From Flaccisagitta enflata (Eukaryota > Chaetognatha > Sagittoidea > Aphragmophora), in assembly GCA_965153355.1 (NCBI GenBank), contig OZ231126.1, forward strand, positions 67,332,001 to 67,396,000: DNA of 64,000 nt. The letters run 5' to 3'. The notes under the pieces were generated by a model that did not search any database, was not told where the DNA came from, and was given only the letters and a program-made list of their open reading frames with translations. Every line of letters begins with the position of its first letter. Positions within the stretch are counted from its first letter, which is position 1. This document shows, piece by piece, positions 15,059-27,660 of this stretch. The position numbers and the translations under genes were made by a program.

Positions 15059-15954
15059 AAAGAAAATAAAAACCACTTGAATGATAAATCAGAAATGAAG
15101 AATGGGGGGACGATAAATGACGCTAAGAAGAGCCTCAGTTAAGCCACGAATCACGCCAGAAGAAAAAGACGAGTCACAAATCATTCGTTTATCGTCGTCT
15201 AAATAATCCGTTTATAGACGCTTCCATACATCTCAAGACGACGATGACGCCTCAAAAGACGCCACAAGTGATCGCTGCCGCTTTTATCACCATTATAACC
15301 ACTTCCTCGCCTCCGCCAACACTGCATTATCGACGTTAAACTCCGTACTTTTAACAGGGTGTGCAAAAAAAATCCGCACTCAGTGTAATGCTTAAAAACC
15401 ATACTTCAAATTGGAGTTAAGAGTTGAAATTTGAACTAGAGTATCCTTATTGGTCATACTAAAAGTAGAACTCAAGAACAGCTGATAAAATTTCCATACA
15501 TGGTTAAGATATGCATCTACAAAGAAACAGAAGATAAGATTTTGACAGGATTTTATTGACAGAGCTCTGTTTACTAAAAAAAGAAAGTTATAACTACCTC
15601 AACGGCCCCTAGATGGATTGTTTTGCCTCTTTCGTCAAAAGACCATGCCAACATATGAAGTTGGACAACGTAACTACTAAACAAGAAACAACAATAAGGA
15701 CAAGAGTTTATGGAGGTCTTACTGGTGTTTAATCAGTCCCACATTCAAGCTCATGTCATTCGGATCAGTCTAACATGACATGACATGACATGACCTGACA
15801 TGACATGACACCATGACCATACAAAATATTTACGCTCTATGATCCTTGCATAATTTAAAGGCTCTCCATTTTCCCCCTTCTGGCTAAAAGTATGAAAACC
15901 CGCGTTTTAACAATGCCTCGTCTATGCGATAATAATTTGCAACGATATAAAACT
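15059..15954. other. Spacer with (ACATG)n tract
   Basis: No gene. A pentanucleotide tract ACATG repeats at about 15773-15810. GTGTGCAAAAAAAATCCGCAC at 15359 resembles a mariner-type TIR but has no partner. Confidence 0.55.
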
Positions 15955-15958
15955 TTTT

Positions 15959-16078
15959 AGGTGCGACAAAGCACCTCTGTAACTGGCTCTGTCCGTCTGT
16001 CGGTCTGTCGGTCGGTCGGTCTGTAACGCATTCGTTCGACGATCGACACGTCGCACCTTATTGGCCTACTTGGCCTTG
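15959..16078 (-). mobile_element. HE1 copy, GGTGC stem type, complete
   Basis: Hairpin AGGTGC-GACAAA-GCACCT (15959-15976); tandem GTCGGTCGGTCGG; left arm (plus-strand form GTCGCACCTTA, 16048-16058) fully complementary to the right arm AGGTGCGAC; 5' hairpin GGCC-TACTT-GGCC; then TTGTTTTT. Confidence 0.88.
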
Positions 16079-16231
16079 TTTTTATGAATAAAGAGGTTGG
16101 TTTTGTTGGTGGGAAGCGAGACACATGCTTCGTTCCGCGGGATGTCTGGTTCGGTTACTAACCCACAGCGCGACTTTTGGAACTCAGAAATCGGGGAAAT
16201 CCGAATCTTACCGGGTGGTGGTCGAGATGAG

Positions 16232-16314
16232 GAGGGGGGGGGGCGGGGCTAGCCTCTGAAGAAATGGAGGTTGAAAAATGTAAGAGGAAGGGAGAAGGGG
16301 AGGGGGGGGGGGGA
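16232..16314 (+). repeat. G-run pair
   Basis: Runs of 9-12 G near 16232-16248 and 16297-16314 in a purine context, with potential for G-quadruplex formation. No other feature between 16084 and 16412. Confidence 0.6.
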
Positions 16315-16412
16315 AATGACATTTACAAGAGTTCTTTATTTTCGGCTTGGAAACTGTGGCTGGGAGAACAAGGGGATGTGGCTGCTTTGTAACCATGGAC
16401 CGGGTCACACAC

Positions 16413-17221
<809 letters not shown>

Positions 17222-17485
17222 AGTCGCGTGTGGTCGTTAAGACCATAAGACCAAAAGATGAAAAGACTAAAAGACTAAAAGACTAAAAGACTAAAAGACT
17301 AAAAGACTAAAAGACTAAAAGACTAAAAGACTAAAAGACTAAAAGACCAAAAGACTAAACGACTAAATAATGTGAAACGACAAAAAAAAAGCTAACGCAA
17401 GCGAAGCGAAGCGTGAGGGATGGACCGACTGACCGACCGACCAATCGACGGACAGAGCGGGTCATAGAGTCGCGTGCACGCGACT
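17222..17485 (+). mobile_element. HE1 copy carrying a 10-bp tandem array
   Basis: 5' part AGTCGCGTG then GGTC-GTTAA-GACC hairpin. Body is about 11 copies of AAAAGACTAA (17250-17360). Then GACCGACTGACCGACC and a perfect 16-nt palindrome GTCGCGTGCACGCGAC (17469-17484), then TAAAAA. Confidence 0.82.
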
Positions 17486-17574
17486 AAAAATGTCCTCAAA
17501 ATCAAACTCTTTGGTCGTTGACTCATTCAGAGCCTCTGTCCGAGAAGTAAGAAGAGAGGAAGAAGAAGGAAAAA

Positions 17575-17841
17575 CAAGGTCATTAGACCTAAGTCGCGTG
17601 CGTCGGCACTTTCAAAAAGAGTCAGGCAGACAGACAGACAAACAACTTTTTTTCAAAAAGACATTTGGAATAGGTCTTCACTTCTCCAGGTTTCTTTTCC
17701 GCTACTCAGAGACAAAAAAACGCAATAAAAAGCCTTTAAAACCTTTTTGTGACGTACCGACGGACGGACCGACAGACCGACAGACCAACGGACTGACGGA
17801 CCGACCAAAAAGTGGGTTATAGAGTCGCGTAGCACGCGACT
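17575..17841 (+). mobile_element. HE1 copy, complete
   Basis: A4-CAA, 5' hairpin AGGTC-ATTA-GACCT (17577-17590), left arm AGTCGCGTGC. Body includes AGACAGACAGACAAACAAC. Tandem GACGGACCGACAGACC, then 3' hairpin AGTCGCGT-AGC-ACGCGACT and TAAAAAG. Left and right arms are perfectly complementary over 10 bases. Confidence 0.88.
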
Positions 17842-17966
17842 AAAAAGTAAAGAAGAAGGAGAAAAAGGGATGAAGATAAACATGTTGTATGATCAGCGGT
17901 TTCCGTTGGCCCGGTAATTCTAATCATTCTAATCATTCTAATCATTATTTAGAAAAAAACTAGATC

Positions 17967-18020
17967 AATGGGACAGCGCAGCGGTCCCGGAGGAGCCGAT
18001 GGCCTAGTATTCCACACAAG
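17967..18020 (+). mobile_element. HE2 fragment (5' arm)
   Basis: GCAGCGGTCCCGGAGGAGCC followed by GATGGCCTAGTATTCCACAC matches the HE2 left arm GCAGCGGCCCCGAAGGGGCC...GACCTATG. The 3' side is lost in the GAA array. Confidence 0.55.
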
Positions 18021-18029
18021 GTAACTTTG

Positions 18030-18374
18030 TCTGAAGAAGAAGAAGAAGAAGAAGACGAAGAAGAAGAAGAAGAAGAAGAAGAAGAAGAAGAAGAAGAAGA
18101 AGAAGAAGAAGAAGAAGAAGAAGAAGAAGAAGAAAAAGAAGAAGAAGAGAAGAAGAGGAAGAGGAAGAAGAAGAAGAAGAAGAAGAAGAAGAAGAAGAAG
18201 AAGAAGAAGAAGAAGAAGAAGAAGAAAAAGAAGAAGAAGAGAAGAAGAAGAAGAAGAAGAAGAAGAAGAAGAAGAAGAAGAAGGAGAAGAAGAATAAGAC
18301 GAAGAAGAAGAAGAAGAAGAAGAAGAAGAAGAAGAAGAAGAAGAAGAAGAAGAAGAAGAAGAAGAAGAAGAAGC
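18030..18374 (+). repeat. (GAA)n microsatellite, ~345 bp
   Basis: GAA array with rare GAC, GGA and TAA interruptions, within a degraded HE2 context. Confidence 0.97.
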
Positions 18375-18583
18375 AAGACGAGATAAAAGCAGACCACGGA
18401 GGAAAGAAGGAGAATGGGCGGCTCAATTTTGATTTTTTTTTTTATGGCGCCAGTAAATGCTCAAAAAAGATTGAATCAAAACAAAACAAAAGAGCCAAAG
18501 AGATTCTATGGAGGTCGGAAGTTAATAAACAAACAAAGAGAGGCACAAGAGAGAGATAGAGAGGCATGAGTGGTAGAAGAGAA

Positions 18584-18760
<177 letters not shown>

Positions 18761-18902
18761 GCGCACCGTTGACAGTCGAGTTCGGATCGAGCAAATAAAG
18801 TCGAAAGCATCGAAACGAGAGTAGATGAAATCGACCACTTCAGAAAATATTTTAACTGTCTCTTTTGACCATATACGTGTCAGACTTCCTCCCACTCATG
18901 TC

Positions 18903-18906
<4 letters not shown>

Positions 18907-18967
<61 letters not shown>
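18907..18967 (+). repeat. (CT)n microsatellite
   Basis: Pure CT, about 60 bp. Confidence 0.96.
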
Positions 18968-18968
<1 letters not shown>

Positions 18969-18970
<2 letters not shown>

Positions 18971-19095
18971 CTTGGTCGGTCTATTAGCCTGTCAGTAGTC
19001 GGTCGGTCAGTCACTGCTCCTGCCCAAATGATGAAGCGACCCCTAATATGGCCCCTGCCCACCCGCACGCGACTTAGGTAGCCGTGTATCCAGCG
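18969..19095 (-). mobile_element. HE1 copy, minus, 3' end lost
   Basis: The minus strand carries GATACACGGC-TACC, left arm AAGTCGCGTGCGGGTGGGCA and a tandem ACTGACCGACCGAC block. The terminal hairpin is replaced by the CT tract. Confidence 0.6.
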
Positions 19096-19105
19096 AGTCC
19101 AGAGA

Positions 19106-19268
19106 GTTGCGGACGCTGGACTGGTGAACAGGGGCATCCAACCCCCATCCACACCCCAACCCCCACACACAAGCATCTAGACCGTTTTTTTCGACTTTTC
19201 CACTTGGACGGACATATGGACCGACAGACCGATAGATGGACTGACGGACAATGCCTCTCATAGAGTCC
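19106..19268 (+). mobile_element. HE1 copy, plus
   Basis: Left arm GTTGCGGAC, ACAGGGGCATCCAACCCCC, tandem GACCGACAGACCGATAGATG, then CTCATAGAGTCCGGAGTC. The final hairpin is degraded. Confidence 0.6.
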
Positions 19269-20112
19269 GGAGTCAAAATGAGAGAGATACTGTGCTGCCA
19301 GGATGCACAATTATCACCTGGGACATTTAAAATTTCAAATAGACTTTAACTAACTCGATTCCTCGTTTTTGAGAAAAATGCAAAAAATGCAAAAAAATTT
19401 TAAAAAATTTAAAAAGTTATAGCTCCAAAACTAACGATCGCACAGAATTCTGTTTGGCGTCATCTGAAAGAGGAGAATTAGCTCTTTCTTAGCTATTAAT
19501 TTCATGTGTAGTATCATTCGGGCCCAAAAACTTATCAACTTTCGCAAATCACTCATGAGAGAAAGGGAAAATCGATTTCCGCCGTAGGTTCGGGTGTGTC
19601 AATATGCAAAACATTAATCCCTGAGAGTATAACGCTAGGGCATCATGGGGTTACTCATTTAAATGCCTTCACCGTTTTTCTTTTTTCAGATTTCGGTCAT
19701 CTTCCGTTTTTTCCAAAATCCCTGTTTTGCCCCTAATTTGCATAATGTTGTAATCACGTTATCGACTTTTCATCCTTTGCCTTATATAGTGAGACATTTG
19801 AATTACTTTTAAATGCTGCTATCCTCTTTAAAGTTTCACAGAAAAGAGTCTGGGTGTCATATCAACTTCAATGAAATAGTAAAATAGTTTTTTTTGGCCA
19901 ATGAATTTATTTCTTGGCGAACGAGAGTGCAGACATTGCATTAGATTTCGATCGCGAAAAAAAAACGGTTGCCGATTGAATTTTGGAAAAAGAAAAACGG
20001 CGATCGTTCTAAAATCAACAGCCCCATCTTGCGTCAGCGTTATGGTCTCAAATTCAGTCATCACCCGTATTTGACACACCTGAGCCGTAGGTCTAAACAA
20101 GGACAACCCTTA
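19269..20112. other. Spacer, ~840 bp
   Basis: AT-rich, unique by eye. No gene, TIR pair or repeat that I can support. Confidence 0.45.
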
Positions 20113-20113
20113 C

Positions 20114-20310
20114 TAGTCGCGTGCGGTCGTTAAGACCATAAGACCAAAAGACTAAAAGACTAAAAGACCAAAAGACTAAGAGACCAAATGAAAATTGACT
20201 GAAAATAACTTTAAATAACTTAAAATGACTTAAAATGACTTAAAATGACGTAAAACGACAAAAAAAAGCTAAGGGTTACCGACAGGCGGACCGAACGACA
20301 GGCGTACTTT
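20114..20310 (+). mobile_element. HE1 copy, 3'-truncated
   Basis: AGTCGCGTGC-GGTC-GTTAA-GACC, then a decamer array of AAGACTAA/AATGACTTAA type, ending at ACCGACAGGCGGACCG with no terminal hairpin. Closest relative here is 17222-17485. Confidence 0.7.
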
Positions 20311-21004
20311 TTCTTCTTTCCCTCCGAGTAGCATTTATTTTCCCTTTCGATCTTCCGACTTGTCTATCTTACTCTTGTCAAATAGGCTAAGGTTAGTTAC
20401 ATGTTCGATGATATATTGTTCTTTGTCTTGTATTCTTCGTCTTTGTCTTTGTCTTCTTCTCAACTTAAGCGACACGATCAAACAGACCTGTTACGTCATT
20501 CAATATCTCAAAAGCAACGTAAGGAGATCATTTGCATATTGCAGTAGCAAGGTTTTCTCAAGTATTGGAAATGTTTCCTTGTCGTCTCCGATTTACCAAC
20601 ACCCAAGTTAATTGTGTGTTGCTTCTCAGAATTAGTAAAAAGAATTCCATGACTGTTATGATTGGTGAAATTGTCTCATGTTAAAGAACGATTATGATGA
20701 TCGTTCTGAGTCTCAACTTCGAAGTATATAAATATAAAGTAAACCAAGTTGAGTTTCCTGCATAACTTGTATTTGATGTGGACCTTTCGGATTACTCTTT
20801 GGGGCATTTTTAGATGGCGGGGGAGCTATCCCGCCCAGAAATTACTGGAGTTGAACAAGTTACAGAGGTTGAAGGGAATAAAGGCAGTGAGCCTGTGAAT
20901 GGGGGTAGACGTATAACCATGTTCTCTATTTTTTTTCTTTTCTTTATCTTCTTCCTCACATCCTATTTTTTTATTATTTTGTTTTCTTCTTCTTCTTCAT
21001 CTTT
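20311..21004. other. Spacer, ~690 bp
   Basis: Pyrimidine-biased and AT-rich. Nothing supportable. Confidence 0.4.
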
Positions 21005-21005
21005 T

Positions 21006-21304
21006 TAGATGCATCCTCGCATCTCTATAAGAGGGTCTGTCTGTCCGTCCGTCCGTCCGTCCGTTACGCCTCTTTAAAAATCGCGTTTCTCAGCTGTTTT
21101 TGGCCTCGGCGAGAACGTATACTGAATCAAACGATTGATACACGTGTTTTCAGAGACTTCTTTGACTCTTAATAAGAGTCTTATGTCAGATATTCCAGCA
21201 CCAGCAGTTTGTCTATCTGTTAAGTCTGTTCATCCATCTGTCTAACGCGAATTTCGTTCCATGTAAGGACACAGTCAGGAGGCATCGTTGCCCGGTCGGG
21301 CTTG
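21006..21304 (-). mobile_element. HE1 copy, GATGCG stem type
   Basis: Minus strand: A5-CAAGCCCGACCGGGC (5' hairpin GCCC/GGGC), left arm GATGCCTCCTG, long body, tandem GGACGGACGGACAGACAGAC, 3' hairpin AGATGCG-AGGA-TGCATCT, A6. Pairing is kept apart from one mismatch in each arm. Confidence 0.8.
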
Positions 21305-21372
21305 TTTTTCTTCTTCTTCTCCTTCTTCCACTTCTTCTTCCTCTTTTTCTACTTCTTCTACTTCTTCTCCTG
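21303..21372 (-). repeat. (GAA)n, short (read on minus)
   Basis: TTC/CTTC-rich tract adjoining the HE1 5' end. Confidence 0.8.
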
Positions 21373-21429
21373 AGATTTTCCGGGAGGTGCCCCTATCATT
21401 CCGAGTAGCGGCGCTACTCGCTACTCCAT

Positions 21430-21495
21430 AAAAAGCACGCCTGCCGAACGACAGACGGACAGAGTGGGTTGTAGAGTCGTGCACGCGCCTAAAAA
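21430..21495 (+). mobile_element. HE1 3' end fragment
   Basis: CGAACGACAGACGGACAGAG followed by TGGGTTGTAGAGTCGTGCACG and GCGCCTAAAAA. An inverted pair GAGTAGCG/CGCTACTC lies just upstream (21404-21423). Confidence 0.6.
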
Positions 21496-21675
21496 GCCGA
21501 AGATAATTTTCAAATGAAACAAAAGATGACGACATAAATCCTAAACCAATCGACATAATCAAATTCTGAAAAAAAAAACACCTGAAAGAGTAGGTTTTGG
21601 CATTTATTCTTGCCAAATTTCAGCATTCGGTTTCAAGTAGTTTAGCTTCAATTTATATTTGAAGTGAAGATATCA
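21495..21675 (-). repeat. Inverted partner of 22880-23085
   Basis: The reverse complement matches 22880-23085 through AAACTACTTGA, GCTGAAATTTGGCA, CCAAAACCTACTCTTTCAGG and ATGTCGTCATCTTTTGTTTC. The two copies are about 1.4 kb apart and inverted. Confidence 0.85.
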
Positions 21676-21688
21676 ATTTCTTTCTGTG

Positions 21689-21714
21689 GGTGTAGAGTCG
21701 CGTGCACGCGACTA
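21689..21714 (+). mobile_element. HE1 3' hairpin remnant
   Basis: GGGTGTAGAGT, then GTCGCGTGCACGCGAC and TAGAAAA. Only the terminal structure remains. Confidence 0.65.
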
Positions 21715-21782
21715 GAAAATCACTGATTGAAAAAATGCTCATTTCTATTTTTTCCAATGAGCAATTTTAATCTTTCCGTTTT

Positions 21783-21995
21783 TAGGTGCGCCATAGCACC
21801 TCTATAACTAGCTCTGTCTGTCGGTTGGTTGGTTGGTTGGTTGGTTGGTTGGTTGGTCTGTCACGCTCGAGTTGAAAACCTCGAGAAGAAGCAAAAATCA
21901 CTGGAAATGATTCAGAAATATGCTAGGATGATTCCCAGATGCGCCATAGCACCTCTATAAGAGGTTCTGTCCATTTGTCCATCTGTCGGTCACGC
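21783..21995 (-). mobile_element. Two HE1 3' ends, minus strand
   Basis: TTTTTAGGTGCGCCATAGCACCTC at 21778-21801 with a GGTT tandem, and AGATGCGCCATAGCACCTC at 21939-21957 with CATCTGTCGGTC. Hairpins are AGGTGC/GCACCT and a mismatched version. 5' ends not found. Confidence 0.7.
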
Positions 21996-22215
21996 TTGAA
22001 TTAAAACTCGCTGAAAATGTTTGAAATCCTTTGAAAACTCATTTCGTTCATCATTGATGATACTAGTCATTTCATTCACTTAAATAATCAGCTACGGTTA
22101 GGTCTGATCAAGCTGGGGATGGGTTGGATTGGTCTGGTGATAGGTCGCATAGGTGTGGGGATAGGTCTGATAGAGCTTGGATATTAAACACTGACAAACA
22201 ATTAGTTTGCTTTTT

Positions 22216-22842
22216 GGGCAGCGGCCCCGAAGGGGCCGATGACCTATGCTTTTGCACATAGGGGAAATTTCTCCTCCTTCTCCTTCTCCTTCCCCGGCGT
22301 CCCCCCCTCAAGGCTCAAATCCTAGTCTTGAGGCCCAGATCCTAGCCTCAAGGCTCAAATCCTAGCTTCCAAGCTCAAATCTCAGCCTTGAGGCTCAAAC
22401 CCCAGCCCTGAGGCTCAAGCCCCAACCTCAAAGCTCAAATCCCAGTCTGGAGGCTGAAATCCTAGCCTTGAGGCTCAAATCCTAGCCCCAGAGCTCAAAT
22501 CCCAGCCCAGCAGCTCAAATCCTAGTCTCAAGTGCCCAAATCCTAGCCTCAAGGCTCAAATCCCAGCCCCGAAGCTAAAATCCCAGCCAGCCCAGCAGCT
22601 AAAATCCTAGTCTCGAGGCCCAGATCCTAGCCTCAAAGCTCAAATGCTAGCCATGAAACTCAAATCCCAGCCTTGAGGCTCAAATCCCAGCCTTAAGGCC
22701 CCAATTCCAGCCTTGAGGCTCAAATAAAAACAGCATAGGTCATCAGCACCTTCGGGGCCGCTGCCCCTCTAACCACCTCACACCCACAAACACTTTCATA
22801 GGGGCAATGGGTTCCGCTGACCATTTGACGCTTTTGCGACTA
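22216..22842 (-). mobile_element. HE2 element, complete
   Basis: HE2 layout read on minus: A7-TAGTCGCAAAAGCG (5' hairpin CGC-AAAA-GCG), GGTCAGCGGAACCC, a linker, then left arm GGGCAGCGGCCCCGAAGGTG with CTGATGACCTATGCTG. The body is a ~22-bp array of GGCTCAAATCCTAGCCTCAA type. The right arm GCATAGGTCATCGGCCCC with hairpin CGGCCCC-TTC-GGGGCCG leads to CTGCCCAAAAA. The GACCTATGC/GCATAGGTC arms are complementary, so body and arms can fold back. I recognise no protein. Confidence 0.85.
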
Positions 22843-22879
22843 TTTTTTTACCATAGTAAAAAAAAAGTTATTTTGGATG

Positions 22880-23085
22880 ATACATAGTTTGACTTCAAAA
22901 AGGGATTGAGGCTAAACTACTTGAGACTGAATGCTGAAATTTGGCATGAATAGATGCCAAAACCTACTCTTTCAGGCGTTTTTTTTTTTGGAATTTGGTA
23001 TGTCAATTCGTTTAGTATTTATGTCGTCATCTTTTGTTTCATTTGAAAATAATCATACTGTATCAGAATGAATGCACCCAAAAAA
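22880..23085 (+). repeat. Inverted partner of 21495-21675
   Basis: See the partner entry. It lies just outside the HE2 element, so the pair brackets HE2 and two HE1 ends. Confidence 0.85.
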
Positions 23086-23828
<743 letters not shown>

Positions 23829-23872
23829 TTTATACATGTACTTGCACGAGAACTAACTGTCTTGGTAACATA

Positions 23873-24878
23873 CAGTGCGGCGCATAAAAAACAGGACAGT
23901 ACATTTTCATATATTTCTCGGCTCAAAATGATAAAATCATATCTTTATAGGTGACCAATTTAAAGCTCTTCAAAAGACGAAGCGTTCGCTGCAAACCGCG
24001 TTTAAATAGGTCAATTGGTTTGGACGCAGTGACGCTCTAAATAGAAGCTATAAAGAATGGAATGGGAAAAAACTAACCATGGCAAAAAAACAAAAAGCGA
24101 ACAACTTGTTTGTCAGTGTTTCACATCCATGCAATGAGGAAAACATAGCAAAATCTATGACCGTTTTGAAGCTCTGCAAAAGATCTTTCAATTGACACCT
24201 TTCTGGATGCCTTAACTTTAACCGTTTAGAAATGGCATTAGGATGAAGACAGGTTGTCAAAAATTTGGAAATTTACTACGTGATTTTAAGGGGTTAGCTT
24301 TATCTTTACATAAAAATCAAACGCATTGAGTGAGATATCTGTTCTTGGCGCCATTTTGAAGAAAATTCGAAGCTCTTTAATTTGCTCATGGATATCAAGT
24401 ATCAAAGACAATCCTAAGCTTCATCATTGACAAAAACAGAAAGACTTAAATTGCTTGTTGGAAAAATTTGAAATGGGCACTTTTTTTAAACAGTGATTTT
24501 TTTCTTCAAACCTATGCCATGTCTGAACGAATAAAGCTACAATGACCAGCAACGTCGCATTTGGAAGATTTTTTGCAGGGCTTTCAAACGATCATGAATT
24601 TTTTGTGTCTCAGGCCAATGGTTAAGCAGAAACCAGCATTGCAAAGTGTCCTATGCCATAGTTACTTTTGCAGTTTGGTGCCGCCTCACCATCGACTACC
24701 TCGCCAACTTATTTGCCACGTTGCCACGCTCTATGGAGCTTGCCATCCTGGCCAAAGGCGGATCCATCAACTTCAAACACATAAGCGATGTATTCATCCG
24801 TATTTGGTTTCAATAGTCCATTTTTGCGCAATAATATGCTATTGATACAAACTGTCCTGTTTTTAATGCAGCGCACCG
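23873..24878. mobile_element. Tc1/mariner-like element, ~1.0 kb, no intact transposase
   Basis: TIR CAGTGCGGCGCATAAAAAAC plus AGGACAGT at the left, and ACTGTCCTGTTTTTAATGCA plus GCGCACCG at the right. TA directly flanks both (23871-23872, 24879-24880). No frame longer than ~95 codons runs through it, and none shows a DDE motif I recognise. Interior phrases such as AACGAATAAAGCTA and TTTCAAACG resemble the mariner-like MITE at 8454, so the two may share an ancestor. Confidence 0.85.
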
Positions 24879-25023
24879 TAAGACTGATAGCCGAGGATTG
24901 ACCTAATCCTAAGGGCATTTCAGAATTTCATATCTTTTTTCTTTGGTAATGAGGAGGTTTTGTTTCAAGTAATCCACTTTATATGTAATCCAACATAAGT
25001 CAACTTTGAACAAACAAATTTTG

Positions 25024-25125
<102 letters not shown>

Positions 25126-25297
25126 CTGAGAAACGAAAAGACAGAGAGAGGGGCCAGATTAACAGACGGATAAAGAGGGCAAGCTGGGAAGGCTCATTTG
25201 GCAAACGGAACTGATTAGTAAATGTTTGTTCTTTATTAACACGTGCCCCTTCCTCCCCTCCGCAGCCACATCGAACTTTCACTCCCCCTTCCTTTTT

Positions 25298-25902
25298 GGG
25301 CAGCGGCCCCAAAGGGCCGATGTCCTGTAGGACACAGGGGGGAATTTCGAGAGGTCCGTCCTTCCGTCCTTCCATCCGTCCTTCCGTCCCCCCCCCTTGG
25401 CCTCAATTTTGCTCTCTCAGTCCTGATTTTGGCCTGATCTTGGCCTGATTTTGGCCTGATTTGGGCCCTCTGAGCCATCAGAATAGGCTGTATAGCCCTT
25501 AAAGACCTCAATTAAGCCCTTGAGACCTTAAATCAGGTCTCCATACCTCATATCTGCCCTCCAGACCTCAAATTAGCCCTCCGTACCCCAAATCCACCCT
25601 CAAGGCCTCAAATCAGCTCTTTAGGCCTCAAATTTGTCCTCAGGGCCTCAAGCCTGCCCCTCAAACCTCAAATCTACTCTTTAAAACCTAATTCTGCCCT
25701 CCAGGCTTCAAACCTGCCTTTAATGACCTCTATCCATCTTCTCAGACCTAATATACCCCAGGACGTCTCGAAATTCCCCCCTGTGTCCTACAGGACATTG
25801 GCCCTTTGGGCCGCTGCCCTGCTCTCTCTCCACTACTTCACTTGATCACTCCAAGCAGGGCATCGGGTACCGCTGACCATGTGCGATCCTTGGATGACTA
25901 GT
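25298..25902 (-). mobile_element. HE2 element, complete, ATCC stem type
   Basis: Minus strand: CTAGTCATCCAAGGATCGCA (5' hairpin ATCC-AA-GGAT), TGGTCAGCGGTACCCGATGC, linker, arm GCGGCCCAAAGGGCC. Then GTCCTGTAGGAC (self-complementary) with ACAGGGGGG, a 24-bp-type array of GAGGTCTGAAGG/GCCTCAAATC units, and an inverted right arm ending CTGCCCAAAAA. Confidence 0.82.
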
Positions 25903-25910
25903 TGGTAAGT

Positions 25911-25946
25911 GGCCCCAAAGGGCCGATGTCCTGTAGGACACAGGGG
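25911..25946 (+). mobile_element. HE2 5'-arm fragment
   Basis: GGCCCCAAAGGGCCGATGTC and CTGTAGGACACAGGGG, with no body. It abuts the preceding HE2. Confidence 0.75.
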
Positions 25947-26290
25947 TAGAGATCATCGACACTAGCTAAAAACCAATTGGTTATCAAAAGTTTCGTTTCC
26001 CTTAAATGTCTTCCTATAAGTTTTGACATCGTCACGGCTAAAAGTCGTTGCCGTCATGCCATTTCCGTTTTGTTTCTACATTATGCAGCAGACTGTAAGA
26101 CGTGCTCTTTGAAAATTGGTTCCCTCCCAGTCTCAGTCTACATATGTCACTGATATATGCTTTGCGTATTAACAAATGATGTATGAGTGAATTGATTAAT
26201 GAATGAATGAATAAGTGAATCAGTGAATAAGTAAATGAATGAAAAATGATATGCTCGTACCATTTTTCCTTTTGGTAAGAAACATCCTCT
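25947..26290. other. Spacer with (TGAA)n tract
   Basis: Unique sequence. An imperfect TGAA/TAAG tetranucleotide tract occupies 26181-26245. Confidence 0.55.
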
Positions 26291-26422
26291 TTTTAGTCAC
26301 GAAATTTCTATGCATCAGTGCCCCTGCCTAGCCACATCACAGCCCCTGCTTTACCATCTAAAGTTTCTGTCCACCCTCATAATTGCCCCTGCCCACACTC
26401 AAGCGAGTATCCTGCCTTGTAA
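26291..26422 (-). mobile_element. HE1 copy, degenerate
   Basis: TTTTTAGTCACGAAA at the 3' side, and CCCCTGCCCACACTCAAGCG plus CCTTGT at the 5' side. The GACC tandem block is missing. Confidence 0.5.
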
Positions 26423-26682
26423 AAAGCCTCAAAAAAGGATTATGTCCAACAAAAGAAAACAAGGCAAAGTAGGCTATCATAGGCGCCATTCACATAGTAG
26501 AATGAAAGTGTTTTCAACTGACCAACCAACCAACTAAACAACCAACAGACACAACCTTACAAAGATTTGCTATTGCACGCAGAAAAAACATTGTTTGGAC
26601 TCGTTGTAAACAAGGACAGAAACAAACGGACTAAGAGAGAATCTTGTCAGTGAGCGAGAAAAAAAAAATTGTAGGTGATCCA

Positions 26683-26685
<3 letters not shown>

Positions 26686-26760
<75 letters not shown>

Positions 26761-26768
26761 GAGAGGAG
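26686..26768 (+). repeat. (AG)n microsatellite
   Basis: AG array ending in GGAGA repeats. Confidence 0.95.
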
Positions 26769-26904
26769 AAAGAAATATGAAAAGTCTGTCTCTCTCTCTT
26801 TTTCTTCACCTTTCACCTGTCAGTCAGTAGGTCGTGACGGTTTTTGACCATGATGTCGACTGACCGACACCATGGGGTGTGACTGTCGACATAAGTTCTC
26901 CCAA

Positions 26905-27328
26905 CTCTACACAGGGGTGAACCATTATTTACCTACGTCTGTCTGTCTGTCCGTCTGTCCCCCCTCCGAAGCGTCTCAATCCTCAAATTCCCATCAAATA
27001 AAAAGGGAAATTGATAAAATGCAAACTTCCCATTGAATAGCATGGAAAATTGATGAAAAATAAAATAAGTGTGAAATTCCTATTGAAAAACATGAAAAAT
27101 TGATGGGAAATAGAAAAAAATGCAAAACTTATATTGAATATCATGGAAAATTGCACAAAGGCCTCAAATATACCCTCTCAGGACATATGGAAATTCACCC
27201 CTGTGTCCTACAGGACATCGGCTCTTTGGGGCCGCTGCCCTACTCTCACTCCACTTTTTCAGCTATCACTCCAAGCAGGGCATCGGGTACCGCTGACCAT
27301 GTGCGATCCTTGGATGACTTGTTACTTA
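26905..27328 (-). mobile_element. HE2 element with an AT-rich ~55-bp array
   Basis: The right side is intact: CCCCTGTGTCCTACAGGACATC, GGGGCCGCTGCCC, GCAGGGCATCGGGTACCGCT, GATCCTTGGATGACTTG (hairpin ATCC/GGAT read minus). The left side begins only at ACACAGGGGTGAA. The body has about three AT-rich units (26985-27155) of TTGATGAAAAATAAAAT type, not the usual GGCCTC units. Confidence 0.7.
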
Positions 27329-27660
27329 CCAGTTTGTTTCTTTTTGCTGTTTTTCTTTTTTTTTCTTTTGGATTTAAACTTTTTTCTTTCCCCTTCCCTC
27401 ATGGCGACGCATTTTATTCCCTCTGCGACTCGCCACAATCCACGATTTATTTCCATCTCGCACAGTTCATTTCTTTTTTAAGGCCCTGAGTAATTTATAC
27501 GCTTCCATGAATTTCATGATACCCAAAGCCGTTTCCATCCCGGTTATCAATCTCTACCACCCATCCACATCCCACCCCCCATCCGCACCACCCATTCACA
27601 CCAACCATCCTCAACATCCATTCTTACCACTCACCTACATCAACCACCAACTCCCCTTTT
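27329..27660. other. Spacer, pyrimidine-rich
   Basis: Includes a CACC/CATCCA-rich stretch at 27545-27650. No gene supported. Confidence 0.45.

Noticed and set aside
17469-17490. Intrinsic terminator (hairpin followed by a T/A-run)
   Set aside because: The stem followed by A-run recurs as the end of a dispersed element in a eukaryotic genome.
22300-22740. Possible CRISPR array (regular short repeats)
   Set aside because: Units are contiguous 20-24-bp tandem repeats without unique spacers, in a eukaryotic transposon.
24561-24918. Transposase remnant in the mariner-like element
   Set aside because: Short frames on both strands have no DDE/D residues or helix-turn-helix that I can recognise.
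27545-27650. CACC/CATCC-rich stretch as a coding exon
   Set aside because: Simple-sequence bias, no splice signals or domain.
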